Of a DNA stretch of 64,000 bases, positions 15,853-24,640 are shown one piece after another. Each line of letters opens with the position of its first letter. The first letter of the stretch is position 1. Both the position numbers and the translations under genes were made by a program. Below the pieces are notes generated by a model that was given only the letters and a program-made list of their open reading frames with translations, was not told the origin of the DNA and ran no database searches. Origin of the DNA: Pseudomonas citronellolis (GTDB taxonomy: Bacteria > Pseudomonadota > Gammaproteobacteria > Pseudomonadales > Pseudomonadaceae); contig NZ_FOLS01000024.1 in the NCBI RefSeq assembly GCF_900112375.1, positions 62,001 to 126,000 of the forward strand. Direction: 5' to 3'.

Positions 15853-15910
15853 GCGGGGCTCCCGCCCGCGCCGGGGCGCGGGCGACGACGGTGATGGGGC
15901 GATTGTGCAC

Positions 15911-16663
15911 CTATTCGCGCGGGCGGCACAGCCAGTGCAGGTAGCGCCCCAGGCCGGCGAAGGCCGGGTGGCGGCGGTAGGCCAGTTCCATTTCCACTAG
16001 GTCCAGGGGCTCGGCCTTGTGCTGGAATTCCTGCGGCATGTAGTCGTGGAACACCCGCACACCGCTGCGTGCCTCGATGTTCCAGGCGTCCGCCATGGCC
16101 GCTTCCAGCTCGCGCGGGTCCAGCGGCTGCTGCGGCGTCAGGCTCTGGCCTTCGCCGGCGAAGCGCTGCTTGCGCAGCTTGCGGAAGTGGCCCTTGAGCA
16201 GGTTGCGGTAGATGAGCGCGTCGCGGTTGTAGAAGGCCAGCGACAGCCAGCCGTCGCGGGCGGTCAGCAGGTGCAGCACGGGGAGGATGGCCTGGGGCTC
16301 GGCCAGCCATTCCAGCACGGCGTGGCACAGCACCAGGTCGTAGGGTTCGTCGAGCTGGCCGAGCAGCGCCTGCCAGGGCGCCTCGATGAAGGTGGCCGCG
16401 CGGCCGGCCTCGGCGAAGCGCTGGCGGGCGCCTTCGAGCATGGGCGCGGCGGGTTCGGCGAGGGTCACCTGGTGGCCGCGCTCGGCCAGCCACAGCGCCA
16501 TGTGGCCCAGGCCGGCGCCTATGTCGAGCACGCGCAGCGGGCGCTCGGGCAGCGCTTCGGCCAGGTCGGCCTGCAGCACGGCCAGGCGGATGGCGCCTTT
16601 GGCGCCGCCGTAGATCTTCTCGGCGAAGCGCGTGGCCAGTTCGTCGAAATGCCGGTCAGCCAT
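15911..16663 (-). CDS. cmoM: CmoM, tRNA 5-carboxymethoxyuridine methyltransferase
   Basis: A 250-residue SAM-dependent methyltransferase matching E. coli CmoM, which methylates cmo5U34 in tRNAs. Seen: N-terminal DRHFDELATRFAEKIYGGAK, SAM motif I LRVLDIGAGLGHMALWLAER (about 43-62), motif LVLCHAVLEWLAEPQAIL, and the CmoM-specific SGVRVFHDYMPQ near residue 207 with a final LGRYLHWLCRP. Its start overlaps the MazG-like gene by 8 bp, so the pair is probably co-transcribed. Confidence 0.9.
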   Translation of the reverse strand: MADRHFDELATRFAEKIYGGAKGAIRLAVLQADLAEALPERPLRVLDIGAGLGHMALWLAERGHQVTLAEPAAPMLEGARQRFAEAGRAATFIEAPWQALLGQLDEPYDLVLCHAVLEWLAEPQAILPVLHLLTARDGWLSLAFYNRDALIYRNLLKGHFRKLRKQRFAGEGQSLTPQQPLDPRELEAAMADAWNIEARSGVRVFHDYMPQEFQHKAEPLDLVEMELAYRRHPAFAGLGRYLHWLCRPRE

Positions 16664-16964
16664 GCACGAAGCGCCTTTCGCTGTCGGCCAGCTTGGCGCG
16701 CACCACCTGGTCCATGTCCAGGCCCAGTTCGGCGCAGAGCAGCAGCAGGTAGAGAACGATGTCGCCGACCTCCTGGCCTGCGTGGGCGAGCTTGTCGGCG
16801 GGCAGCTGGCGCGACTCGTCCTCGCTCAGCCACTGGAAGATTTCCACCAGCTCGGCCATTTCCACGCTGGCGGCCATGGCCAGGTTCTTCGGGCTGTGGA
16901 AGCGCTTCCAATCGTTGTGGTCGCGGATCGCGTGCAGGCGCGCGGTGAGTTCGTCGAGGTTCAT
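16656..16964 (-). CDS. MazG-like nucleotide pyrophosphohydrolase
   Basis: A 102-residue all-alpha NTP pyrophosphohydrolase of the MazG/RS21-C6 type. The metal-binding EExxE..ExxD pattern is visible as MAASVEMAELVEIFQW and HAGQEVGDIVLYLLLL. These small housekeeping enzymes hydrolyse non-canonical or excess dNTPs. The product starts MNLDELTARLHAIRDHNDW and is complete in length. Upstream of and overlapping cmoM. Confidence 0.9.
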   Translation of the reverse strand: MNLDELTARLHAIRDHNDWKRFHSPKNLAMAASVEMAELVEIFQWLSEDESRQLPADKLAHAGQEVGDIVLYLLLLCAELGLDMDQVVRAKLADSERRFVHG

Positions 16965-17012
16965 CGGGGGCTCCTTGGGAGCCCCATAGCTTCCGGCTTC
17001 AGCGGCGCCGCA

Positions 17013-17870
17013 TCAAGCGTCGAGCGGTTTCCAGGCGCCGGCCATGTGCGGCAGGCCGTCCTCGCCGCGCAGGGCGAACTGCCCGGCCGGGGCCACCTCG
17101 CTGGCCAGCAGGGTGACGCTGGAGGGCAGCAGCACCGGCTTCTGGAAGCGCACTTCCACCTGGTAGCCGGCCGCCGGCAGGCGCTCGCCCAGGGCCGCCA
17201 GGCTGCGCGCCTTGTTCCACAGGCCATGGGCGATGGCGCGGGGGAAGCCGAACAGCCTGGCGCTGGCCGCCGACAGGTGGATGGGGTTGTAGTCGCCGGC
17301 CACGCGGGCGTAGCGCCGGCCGATGTCCGCCGGGCATTGCCAGTGGTCGATCTGCTCCAGCGGCAGCTCGGGCTGTTCCTCGCGTTCCGGCGGCGTGCCT
17401 TCCAGGCGCATGCCGCGGAACAGCAGGCGGCTGTCGCCTTCCCAGAGCAGGCCGAGCTGGTCGTGCAGCTGGGTGATCAGGCTGAAGGTCACGCCCTTGT
17501 CGTGGGGCTGCAGGTCGGCCACCCGCACGCTGGCCTGGAACGGGCCCAGGCCGCCGAGCGGGCGCAATACGCTGATACGGTTCTCCAGGTGCACCAGGCC
17601 CAGCAGCGGGAAGGGGAAGCGGGCGTCGGTGAGCAGGCCCATCTGCAGGCCGAAGGCGAGGATGTGCGGGTAGGTCGGCGGCAGCAGGTGGTCGTTCCTG
17701 AAGCCGCACACCTGGCGGTAGCGCTCCAGGTGCCGGGCGTCGACCATCACCGGCGCGCGCACGCCGCGGGTGGGCAGGCTGCGGCCGCGCAGGCCGCGGC
17801 GCACGGCGGCGCGCAGGAACAGGCCGGGCAGGGCGGGTGGGGCGGACAGGTCCAGCCAGTCTTTGGGCAT
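17013..17870 (-). CDS. MaoC-like hot-dog dehydratase
   Basis: A 285-residue double-hot-dog protein related to (R)-enoyl-CoA hydratases. The MaoC signature GDYNPIHLSAASARLFGF followed by AIAHGLW is in the C-terminal half (about residues 205-230), with the catalytic D/H pair. The ATG at 17870 has AGGAGA 6 bp upstream; the frame is open further but has no support. The protein would hydrate/dehydrate acyl-CoA or acyl-ACP intermediates. The FabG-type reductase and the thiolase nearby (19519-22322) complete three of the four beta-oxidation-like activities, with an AraC regulator between them. Confidence 0.88.
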   Translation of the reverse strand: MPKDWLDLSAPPALPGLFLRAAVRRGLRGRSLPTRGVRAPVMVDARHLERYRQVCGFRNDHLLPPTYPHILAFGLQMGLLTDARFPFPLLGLVHLENRISVLRPLGGLGPFQASVRVADLQPHDKGVTFSLITQLHDQLGLLWEGDSRLLFRGMRLEGTPPEREEQPELPLEQIDHWQCPADIGRRYARVAGDYNPIHLSAASARLFGFPRAIAHGLWNKARSLAALGERLPAAGYQVEVRFQKPVLLPSSVTLLASEVAPAGQFALRGEDGLPHMAGAWKPLDA

Positions 17871-18082
17871 TCGGAATCTCCTGAGCGGTATTGCCTTCAG
17901 CTTAGCCGCCGGGCCCGGCCGGGCATTGGCCGGGGCGGGGCGGCGTGGCGGCAGGCCGGTCAATTGGCGGCTCTGGCATGGGGCTTGTGGATAATTCGAC
18001 CGCTGCCATGGCGTGTTACTTGAGAGGCGGTAGGAAAGCTGCCTAAGATGGGCCCGCTTCATGGATAACCAGAATAAATACC

Positions 18083-19075
18083 ATGCACGATCTGACCGAC
18101 GATGTGGCGCTGATGCGCCCGGTGATCGACGCGCTGCGCGCCAGCGGCAGCGATCCCGACCGTGTGCTCGCCCGGGTTGGCCTGCCGCCGGGCGCCCTGC
18201 CGGCCGGGCGCTTCCCGCATAGTGCGCAGAACCTGTTCTGGAAGGCCGCCGCCGAGGAATGCGGCGAGGAGCACGTCGGCCTGTACCTGGCCGGGCACCT
18301 GCCGGCCTTCCACGGCCTGCTGCTGGAATACCTGTTCCTCTCCAGCGCCACCTTCGGCGAGGGCCTGCGCCACGCCCTGCGCTACGTGCGCTTGCTCTCC
18401 GACACCCTCAACGCCCGCCTGGAAGTGGAGGGCGAGCGCGCCGTGCTGCTGCTCGGCCACAGCGCCGGAACCAACCGGCACTTCCCGGAAATGCTCGCCG
18501 GCGCGGTGATCCGCCTGTTCCACGCGCTCACCGAGGGCGACTTCAGGCCCCACGAAGTGGAGCTGATGCACGGCGAGGGCGCCCCTGCCGAACGTTATCG
18601 CCAGGTCTATGGCTGCCCGGTGCGCCTGGGGGCAGAGCGCTACGCGCTGGTCTTCGACGCCGCGGTGCTGGACAAGCCCTCGCGCCACGCCGCGCCGGAA
18701 CTGCTGCGCATGCACGAGTCGCTGGCGCGCCGGCAACTGGCCGAGGTGGAACGCCTGGACCTGGTGCGCAAGGTGCGCGAGCTGATCGGCGAGCTGCTGG
18801 TGGACGGCGGCGCCACCCTGGAGCAGGTGGCGGCACGCCTGGACATGCCGGCCCGGCGCCTGCGCGAGCGCCTGGCCATGGCCGGGGTGCGCTTCAACGA
18901 CCTGGTCACCGACTACCGCTGCCGGCTGGCCAAGGAGCTGCTGCTGAAGACCGACGAGCGTATCGAGGTGATCGTCGAGCGCACCGGGTTCTCAGAGCCG
19001 AGTACCTTCTACCGCGCCTTCAAGCGCTGGGTGGGGGAGACGCCGGTGGAGTTCCGCAAGCGCGGGAAGGTTTGA
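18083..19075 (+). CDS. AraC-family transcriptional regulator
   Basis: A 330-residue regulator. The N-terminal ~200 residues match the arabinose-binding-type (PF12625-like) domain common in Pseudomonas AraC regulators of fatty acid and lipid genes (RPVIDALRASGSDPDRVLAR at the start). The C-terminal ~100 residues carry the two AraC helix-turn-helices: ATLEQVAARLDMPARRLRER and VIVERTGFSEPSTFYRAFKR, then GETPVEFRK. Divergent from the MaoC-like gene with a 212-bp shared promoter region, so that gene is a likely target. Confidence 0.92.
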   Translation: MHDLTDDVALMRPVIDALRASGSDPDRVLARVGLPPGALPAGRFPHSAQNLFWKAAAEECGEEHVGLYLAGHLPAFHGLLLEYLFLSSATFGEGLRHALRYVRLLSDTLNARLEVEGERAVLLLGHSAGTNRHFPEMLAGAVIRLFHALTEGDFRPHEVELMHGEGAPAERYRQVYGCPVRLGAERYALVFDAAVLDKPSRHAAPELLRMHESLARRQLAEVERLDLVRKVRELIGELLVDGGATLEQVAARLDMPARRLRERLAMAGVRFNDLVTDYRCRLAKELLLKTDERIEVIVERTGFSEPSTFYRAFKRWVGETPVEFRKRGKV

Positions 19076-19112
19076 GGGGGGAAGAACCTCGCGACGGGAG
19101 GGCATGGCTTTT

Positions 19113-19439
19113 CGTAGGAGCGAGCTTGCTCGCGAACGCTGTTCTGCCGGTGGCTTTGGTGTTTGTCCTGAAGAGCGCCCTCTCCCCAGCCCTCGGCTGC
19201 GCGCCCCGCGGGCCTGTCCGGCGTGGGGCGAAGGTTCGGCATTAACCTTGTAGGAGCGGGCCCTGCCCGCGAATCGCGCGCAGGGCGCGCTCCTACAGGT
19301 GGGTTTGGCGTCATCGTGTGGAAGCACGATCGTAGGGGCAACTGTCTTGCGCCGAGGTGCTCTTCGTAGGATGGGTTGAGTTTGCGATACCCATGCTGCC
19401 GTGGTGATGGGTATCGCTTCGCTCAACACCATCCTACGA
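19113..19439. repeat. repeat cluster: REP A, REP variant and REP B pair
   Basis: Three elements fill the gap: REP A at 19113-19138; a pair with the variant core GTAGGAGCGGGCCCTGCCC and a reverse arm GGCGCGCTCCTACA (19248-19300); and a REP B inverted pair 19365-19439. Between them is the fragment CTCTCCCCAGCCCTCGGCTG shared with the composite elements at 27.9 and 58.2 kb. No gene is visible from 19076 to 19518. Confidence 0.75.
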
Positions 19440-19518
19440 AAAGCCGTGCTTCCCTGGAGGTGCAGGAGCGGATTCATCCGCGATCCCCCCCGGCAAAGCC
19501 GGCACATCATCGCCACCC

Positions 19519-20874
19519 TCACGCCCCAAGCAAACTCTGCCCGCAAACCCGCAACACCTGCCCGCTCACCGCCCCGCTGCCCGGCTGGGCGAACCAGGCC
19601 ACGGCCTCGGCCACGTCCTGGGGCAGGCCGCCCTGGCCCATGGAGTTCATGCGCCGGCCGGCCTCGCGGATGGTCAGGGGGATGGCCGCGGTCATCTGCG
19701 TCTCGATGAAGCCCGGGGCCACCGCGTTGATGCTGATGCCCTTCTTGCCCAGGGCCGGGGCCCAGGCCTGGGCCAGGCCGATCAGGCCGGCCTTGCTCAC
19801 CGCGTAGTTGGTCTGCCCGAGGTTGCCGGCGATGCCGCTGATGGAGGCCAGCAGCACCACGCGGCCGTCGTCGCGCAGCTTGCCGGCGTCGAGCAGGGCC
19901 TGGGTGAGCACCTGCGGGGCCTTGAGGTTGACGTCGATCACCGAGTTCCAGAACGCCTCGCTCATCTTCGCCACGGTCTTGTCGCGGGTGATGCCGGCGT
20001 TGTGCACCACGATGTCCACGCCTTCGGGCAGCGCTTCCACCAGCTTCTCGCCGGCGTCCGGCGCGCAGATGTCCAGGGCCACGCCTTTGCCGCCCAGGCG
20101 CGCGGCCAGGGCGTCGAGGGCGTCCTTGGCCGGCGGCACATCCAGCAACACCACCTCGGCGCCGTCGCGGGCCAGGGTTTCGGCGATGGCCGCGCCAATC
20201 CCGCGGGCCGCGCCGGTGACCAGGGCGCGCTTGCCCACCAGTGGGCGGCTCCAGTCTTGCACCTGGCCGGCGTAGGCGGAAAGGCGGATCACCTGGCCGG
20301 ACACGTAGGCGCTCTTGGGCGAGAGGAAGAAGCGCAGGGCGCCTTCGAGCTGGTCTTCCGCGCCCTTGCCGACGTACAGCAGCTGCACGTTGCCGCCGCG
20401 GCGGATCTCCTTGCCCAGGGAGCGGCTGAAGCCCTCCAGGCTGCGCTGCACGCTGGCGGCGACGGGGTCTTTCAGCGATTCCGGGGCGCGCCCGAGGATG
20501 ACCACGTGGGGGCACAGGTCCAGGCCCTTGAGGGTGGCCTGGAAGAAGTCGCGCAGTTCGATCAGTTGCTCGAAGCCGCTCAGGCCGCTGGCGTCGAACA
20601 CCATCGCCTTGAGCTTCGGGCCGTGCTCGGCGGTCCAGCGCGGCAGGCCGTACTGGCCTTCCACGGCGGCGTAGACGGCGTCGGTCAGGCGCTGGCTGAA
20701 GCCCAGCACGGCCTCGCCCAGGTTGCCCGCCCCGCCCAGCAACAGGGCGCCGTCCACCGGCCGGGTGCGCCCGGCGCTCCAGCGTTCCAGGCGTACCGGC
20801 GCGGGCAGGCCGAAGGCGCCGACCAGGCGGCGGCCGACGTTGGAGTTGGCGAAGGCGATGTAGCGATCGGTCAT
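19519..20874 (-). CDS. large FabG-type 3-oxoacyl reductase (HMwFabG/FabG4-like)
   Basis: A 451-residue short-chain dehydrogenase with an extra N-terminal flavodoxin-like domain (about 1-200). The C-terminal half has the NAD(P) motif TGAARGIGAAIAE (near 220), the NNAG-equivalent VHNAGITRD, and the catalytic S...YxxxK in SISGIAGNLGQTNYAVSKAG. This is the high-molecular-weight FabG type, which reduces 3-oxoacyl-CoA/ACP with NADH. The ATG at 20874 begins MTDRYIAFANSNVGRRLVGA, the family start. Divergent from the thiolase gene, with a 167-bp shared promoter region. Confidence 0.92.
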   Translation of the reverse strand: MTDRYIAFANSNVGRRLVGAFGLPAPVRLERWSAGRTRPVDGALLLGGAGNLGEAVLGFSQRLTDAVYAAVEGQYGLPRWTAEHGPKLKAMVFDASGLSGFEQLIELRDFFQATLKGLDLCPHVVILGRAPESLKDPVAASVQRSLEGFSRSLGKEIRRGGNVQLLYVGKGAEDQLEGALRFFLSPKSAYVSGQVIRLSAYAGQVQDWSRPLVGKRALVTGAARGIGAAIAETLARDGAEVVLLDVPPAKDALDALAARLGGKGVALDICAPDAGEKLVEALPEGVDIVVHNAGITRDKTVAKMSEAFWNSVIDVNLKAPQVLTQALLDAGKLRDDGRVVLLASISGIAGNLGQTNYAVSKAGLIGLAQAWAPALGKKGISINAVAPGFIETQMTAAIPLTIREAGRRMNSMGQGGLPQDVAEAVAWFAQPGSGAVSGQVLRVCGQSLLGA

Positions 20875-21041
20875 GGACGGGGGCTCCTGCACGGATACTC
20901 GAAGTGCCGACCACTCTACGCAGGCACCGGTTCCGCGCAATTGACCGCGCTGACCTGCGCCATGGCGGGGCGGCCAATGCGACGGGACCGGCTAAGGTTA
21001 GCCTGTGCGCCAGAACCCGCTCAGCCCGCAAGGAGCCTTGC

Positions 21042-22322
21042 ATGACCCAGACCCGACGGGTCGCCATCGTCGGCGGCAACCGTATTCCCTTCGCCCGCTC
21101 CAACACCGTCTACGCCACGGCGAGCAACCAGGAGATGCTGACCTGCGCCCTCGACGGCCTGATCGAGCGCTACAACCTGCACGGCGAACGCCTGGGCGAG
21201 GTGGTGGCCGGCGCGGTGCTCAAGCACTCGCGGGACTTCAACCTCACCCGAGAATGCGTGCTGGGCACCCGCCTGGCCCCGCAGACCCCGGCCTACGACG
21301 TCCAGCAGGCCTGCGGCACCGGCCTTGAGGCGGCGATCCTGGTGGCCAACAAGATCGCCCTGGGGCAGATCGACTGCGGCATCGCCGGCGGCGTGGACAC
21401 CACCTCCGACGCGCCCATCGGCGTCAACGAGGGGTTGCGGCGCATCCTGCTGGAGGCCAACCGCGGCAAGTCCAACGGCGACAAGCTCAAGAGCCTGCTG
21501 AAGATCCGCCCGCGCCACCTGCTGCCGCACATCCCGAAGAACGGCGAGCCGCGCACCGGGCTGTCCATGGGCGAGCACTGCGAGCTGATGGCGCAGACCT
21601 GGCAGATTCCCCGCGACGAGCAGGACAAGCTCGCCTACGAAAGCCACATCAAGCTGGCCGCGGCCTACGCCGAGGGCTGGCAGAGCGACCTGATGACGCC
21701 GTTCCGCGGCCTGACCCGCGACCAGAACCTGCGCCCGGACATCAACCTGGAGAAGCTCGGCACCCTCAAGCCGGTGTTCGAGAGGGGCCCGCGCGGCACC
21801 CTGACGGCAGCCAACTCCACCCCGCTGACCGACGGTGCATCGGTGGTGCTACTGGCCAGCGAGGACTGGGCCAAGGCACGCGGCCTGCCGATCCTGGCGT
21901 ATTTGCGCGACGGCGAGGCGGCGGCGGTGAACTTCGTCGGCGAGGGCGCAGAAGGCCTGCTGATGGCCCCGGTCTACGCCGTGCCGCGGCTGCTGGCGCG
22001 CAACGGCCTGAGCCTGCAGGATTTCGACTACTACGAGATCCACGAGGCCTTCGCCGCCCAGGTGTTGTGCACCCTCAAGGCCTGGGAGGACGCGGAATAC
22101 TGCAAGACCCGCCTCGGCCTGGACGCGCCGCTGGGCTCGATCGACCGCAGCAAGCTCAACGTCAAGGGCAGCTCCCTGGCCGCCGGCCATCCCTTCGCCG
22201 CCACCGGCGGTCGCATCGTCGCCAACCTGGCCAAGCTGCTGGACGCGGCCGGGAAAGGGCGCGGGCTGATCTCGATTTGCGCGGCGGGCGGGCAAGGTGT
22301 GACCGCGATCGTGGAAAAGTAA
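21042..22322 (+). CDS. acetyl-CoA C-acyltransferase (FadI-like thiolase)
   Basis: A 426-residue thiolase. The acylated cysteine is C91 in VQQACGTGLEAA; the second active-site elements are HEAFAAQ (His in place of the usual Asn of NEAFA, as in FadI-type enzymes), GHPFAATGGR, and CAAGGQG near the C-terminus. The ATG at 21042 follows AAGGAG. It would cleave or condense 3-oxoacyl-CoA. It faces the FabG-type reductase, and together with the MaoC-like dehydratase forms a fatty acyl module. A strong terminator follows. Confidence 0.92.
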   Translation: MTQTRRVAIVGGNRIPFARSNTVYATASNQEMLTCALDGLIERYNLHGERLGEVVAGAVLKHSRDFNLTRECVLGTRLAPQTPAYDVQQACGTGLEAAILVANKIALGQIDCGIAGGVDTTSDAPIGVNEGLRRILLEANRGKSNGDKLKSLLKIRPRHLLPHIPKNGEPRTGLSMGEHCELMAQTWQIPRDEQDKLAYESHIKLAAAYAEGWQSDLMTPFRGLTRDQNLRPDINLEKLGTLKPVFERGPRGTLTAANSTPLTDGASVVLLASEDWAKARGLPILAYLRDGEAAAVNFVGEGAEGLLMAPVYAVPRLLARNGLSLQDFDYYEIHEAFAAQVLCTLKAWEDAEYCKTRLGLDAPLGSIDRSKLNVKGSSLAAGHPFAATGGRIVANLAKLLDAAGKGRGLISICAAGGQGVTAIVEK

Positions 22323-22380
22323 TCCAATACATCGGGCGGCTGTGGCCGGCCCACGATGTAACAGCAACTCCGTGACTTAA

Positions 22381-22412
22381 GGCGGTGCCGTGCGAGCGGT
22401 GCCGCCTCTTTT
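22381..22412 (+). terminator. rho-independent terminator of the thiolase gene
   Basis: A 10-bp stem GGCGGTGCCG / CGGTGCCGCC (two G-U pairs), loop TGCGAG, then TCTTTTTTT. It starts 59 bp after the thiolase stop. Confidence 0.85.
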
Positions 22413-22441
22413 TTTGCTCGCAGGGTGGGGCTTTGGCTTTT

Positions 22442-22730
22442 CGTAGGAGCGAGCTTGCTCGCGAATGGTGCTTGCCGGCGGGCTTGGGAGGTGGGCTTTA
22501 GAGCGCCCTCTCCCTAACCCTCTCCCTGAAGGGAGAGGGGACCGTTGGGCAGGGTTTGATGTTATGGCGTCAGCCGGCAACCCCCGCGGTTTCCGGCTGA
22601 AACCACTTCCTCTCTCGGCACGGACAAGCCCCCTCTCCCTTCAGGGAGAGGGCTGGGGAGAGGGGACGGAGTCGACCTGAGGCGACAGCGCTGCCGGGAG
22701 AGGCTGTTCGCGAGCAAGCTCGCTCCTACG
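22442..22730. repeat. composite ~290-bp repeat element, copy 1
   Basis: Bounded by inverted REP A sequences. Internally: CCCTCTCCCTAACCCTCTCC with a GGGAGAGGGG hairpin, a middle GGCGTCAGCCGGCAACCCCC, and CCTCTCTCGGCACGGACAAG before CCCTCTCCCTTCAGGGAGAG. The same modules in the same order make up copy 2 (27856-28156, inverted) and copy 3 (58035-58336). It has no coding capacity. Confidence 0.85.
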
Positions 22731-22760
22731 AAATACGAAAAGCCTCCAGCCTCCAGCCTT

Positions 22761-23207
22761 TCATCCCCCCTGCAACATCGCCGGATGCACCCGCCCATCC
22801 AGCGCCGTGGACAGCACCAGCGAAGTCTTGCTCGCCCCGTGCTGGGCCAACTGGTCGATCAGCTCTTCCAGCTCGGCGGTGCTGGTCACCGTCACCCGCA
22901 GCATCACGCAGGATTCGCCGGTCACCCGGTAGCAGTCGAGCACCTGGGGGATTTCCGTCAGGCGTTGCAGTTGCAGGGCGCCGCGGTGGTCGTTCAGGCG
23001 CAGTTCGATCAGGCACTGGATCGGGCGGCCGAGCTTGGTCAGGTCTACGCTGGCGTGGTAGCCGGTGATCACGCCGTCGGCCTCCAGGCGCGCCACGCGG
23101 TCGGCCACCGCCGGGGGCGAGAGGTTGATGCGCCGGGCCAGTTCGGCGAAGGACAGGCGGCCGTTTTCCAGCAGGGCGGCGAGCAGTGCGCGGTCGTATT
23201 TGTCCAT
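22761..23207 (-). CDS. Lrp/AsnC-family regulator
   Basis: A 148-residue regulator with an N-terminal helix-turn-helix (LSFAELARRINLSPPAVADR, about residues 19-38) and a C-terminal RAM/ligand domain (ECRLNDHRGALQ-like region, then TGESCVMLRVTVTSTAELEE). The ATG at 23207 (MDKYDRALLAALLENGRLSF) is the family start; the frame is open further upstream without support. Divergent from the DMT-exporter gene with a 152-bp gap, suggesting that it regulates that exporter, probably in response to an amino acid. Confidence 0.9.
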   Translation of the reverse strand: MDKYDRALLAALLENGRLSFAELARRINLSPPAVADRVARLEADGVITGYHASVDLTKLGRPIQCLIELRLNDHRGALQLQRLTEIPQVLDCYRVTGESCVMLRVTVTSTAELEELIDQLAQHGASKTSLVLSTALDGRVHPAMLQGG

Positions 23208-23359
23208 CGGTTTCTCTCGTCTGTCGAATCGATGGCTTTGCGTTTGAAAATCCATCGAAAGAAAAGTGTTCCGCCAGATAATGCGTTTTCTGTGCCTTAT
23301 AAGGCCTGAAAGCACTTAATAAAATGAGGCGCTACGACCCACTTGTCGAGCCCTCTGCC

Positions 23360-24262
23360 ATGTCCGTCATGCCCATGCCCAAAGCCCGCGTTTCGCTGAC
23401 GCTGATCGCCGCCTTCTTCGCCCTCTATTTCATCTGGGGCTCGACCTACCTGGTGATCCGCATCGGCGTGGAAAGCTGGCCGCCGATGCTCATGGCCGGC
23501 TGCCGCTTCGTCATCGCCGGGACGCTGCTGCTGGCCTGGGCTCTGTACCGCGGCGCGCCGCTGCCCAGCGGGCGGCAGTGGCTGAACGCCGGGGCCATCG
23601 GCGTGCTCCTGCTCAGCTGCGGCAACGGCGGGGTGACGGTGGCCGAGCACTGGGGCGTGGCTTCGGGCGTGGCCGCCCTGGCTGTGGCTACGGTGCCGCT
23701 GTTCACCCTGGTGTTCGCGCGCCTGTTCGGCCAGCGCAACAGCCTGCTGGAGTGGAGCGGCATCGGCCTTGGGCTGTGCGGCATCGTGCTGCTCAACCTC
23801 GGCTCCAACCTGCAGGGCAGCCCGGCGGGCGCCGCGCTGATTCTCTTCGCCGCCGCGGCCTGGGCCTTCGGTTCAGTGTGGAGCCGGCGTCTGGACCTGC
23901 CGGCCGGGCCCATGGCCAGCGCCTTGGAGATGCTGGTGGGCGGCGCCGCGCTGCTGCTGGGCAGCCAGCTTTCCGGCGAGCACCTGCAGCAGATGCCGGA
24001 TGTGCGCGGCTGGCTGGCGCTGGGCTACCTGGTGGTGTTCGGTTCGATCATCGCCTTCAGCGCTTACGTCTACCTGCTGGCCAACGTGCGTCCGGCGGCG
24101 GCCACCAGCTATGCCTTCGTCAACCCGGCGGTGGCCGTGCTGCTCGGGGTGGCGTTCGCCGGCGAGCACATCGGCTGGCCGGAGGCGCTGGCGATGGCGG
24201 TGATCATCGGGGCGGTGGTGTTGATCAGCCTGCCGCAGTGGCGGCGGCGCGAGGCGGCCTGA
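23360..24262 (+). CDS. DMT-family (EamA/YedA-type) exporter
   Basis: A 300-residue inner-membrane protein with about ten transmembrane helices in two EamA repeats: the first begins LTLIAAFFALYFIWGSTYLV, the second around ALILFAAAAWAFGSVWSR, and the last helices include AATSYAFVNPAVAVLLG. WGSTY and the PxVA motif are typical of YedA/RhaT-type drug/metabolite transporters. The start ATG at 23360 (MSVMPMPKARVSL) is preferred over one at 23324. Substrate probably an amino acid or metabolite, given the adjacent Lrp regulator (inference). Confidence 0.9.
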   Translation: MSVMPMPKARVSLTLIAAFFALYFIWGSTYLVIRIGVESWPPMLMAGCRFVIAGTLLLAWALYRGAPLPSGRQWLNAGAIGVLLLSCGNGGVTVAEHWGVASGVAALAVATVPLFTLVFARLFGQRNSLLEWSGIGLGLCGIVLLNLGSNLQGSPAGAALILFAAAAWAFGSVWSRRLDLPAGPMASALEMLVGGAALLLGSQLSGEHLQQMPDVRGWLALGYLVVFGSIIAFSAYVYLLANVRPAAATSYAFVNPAVAVLLGVAFAGEHIGWPEALAMAVIIGAVVLISLPQWRRREAA

Positions 24263-24268
24263 GCCGGC

Positions 24269-24520
24269 TCAGTTGATCGGGACGATGCGCACGCGGCTGA
24301 CGCCGACGCGGTCGGCGCTGTGCCGCAGGTTGGGGATCAGGTTGGGGTCCAGGGGGGCGTCGGTCAGCCCGGTGGGGTCTTCGCCGGTCTCCTGCGCCAG
24401 GTGCAGCAGCACCTGGAGCAGGGCGAGGAATTCGTTGGGTTCCTCGGACCACTCGTGGATCAGCCGGCGCGGCTGTTCGCGCAGGCGGTAGTGGATGGCG
24501 TAGCGGTGGGTGACGTTCAT
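24269..24520 (-). CDS. hypothetical protein, 83 aa
   Basis: A small soluble protein, MNVTHRYAIHYRLREQPRRL..., with a helical middle (EFLALLQVLLHLAQETGED) and a C-terminus ending VGVSRVRIVPIN. The ATG at 24520 is preceded by GCAGAGGTG, a usable ribosome binding site. It ends 6 bp from the convergent exporter gene. Family not recognised, but the length and codon use look genuine. Confidence 0.6.
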   Translation of the reverse strand: MNVTHRYAIHYRLREQPRRLIHEWSEEPNEFLALLQVLLHLAQETGEDPTGLTDAPLDPNLIPNLRHSADRVGVSRVRIVPIN

Positions 24521-24640
24521 GGTGGCACCTCTGCAGGCTAAGACACCCCGGAACGTCAAAATTCCCATCACTTTCCCGGACAGCCGACAGGTGGTCATTT
24601 TTTCGCCACTCACCGACAGACGTCGCGAAATGGCGGGGTT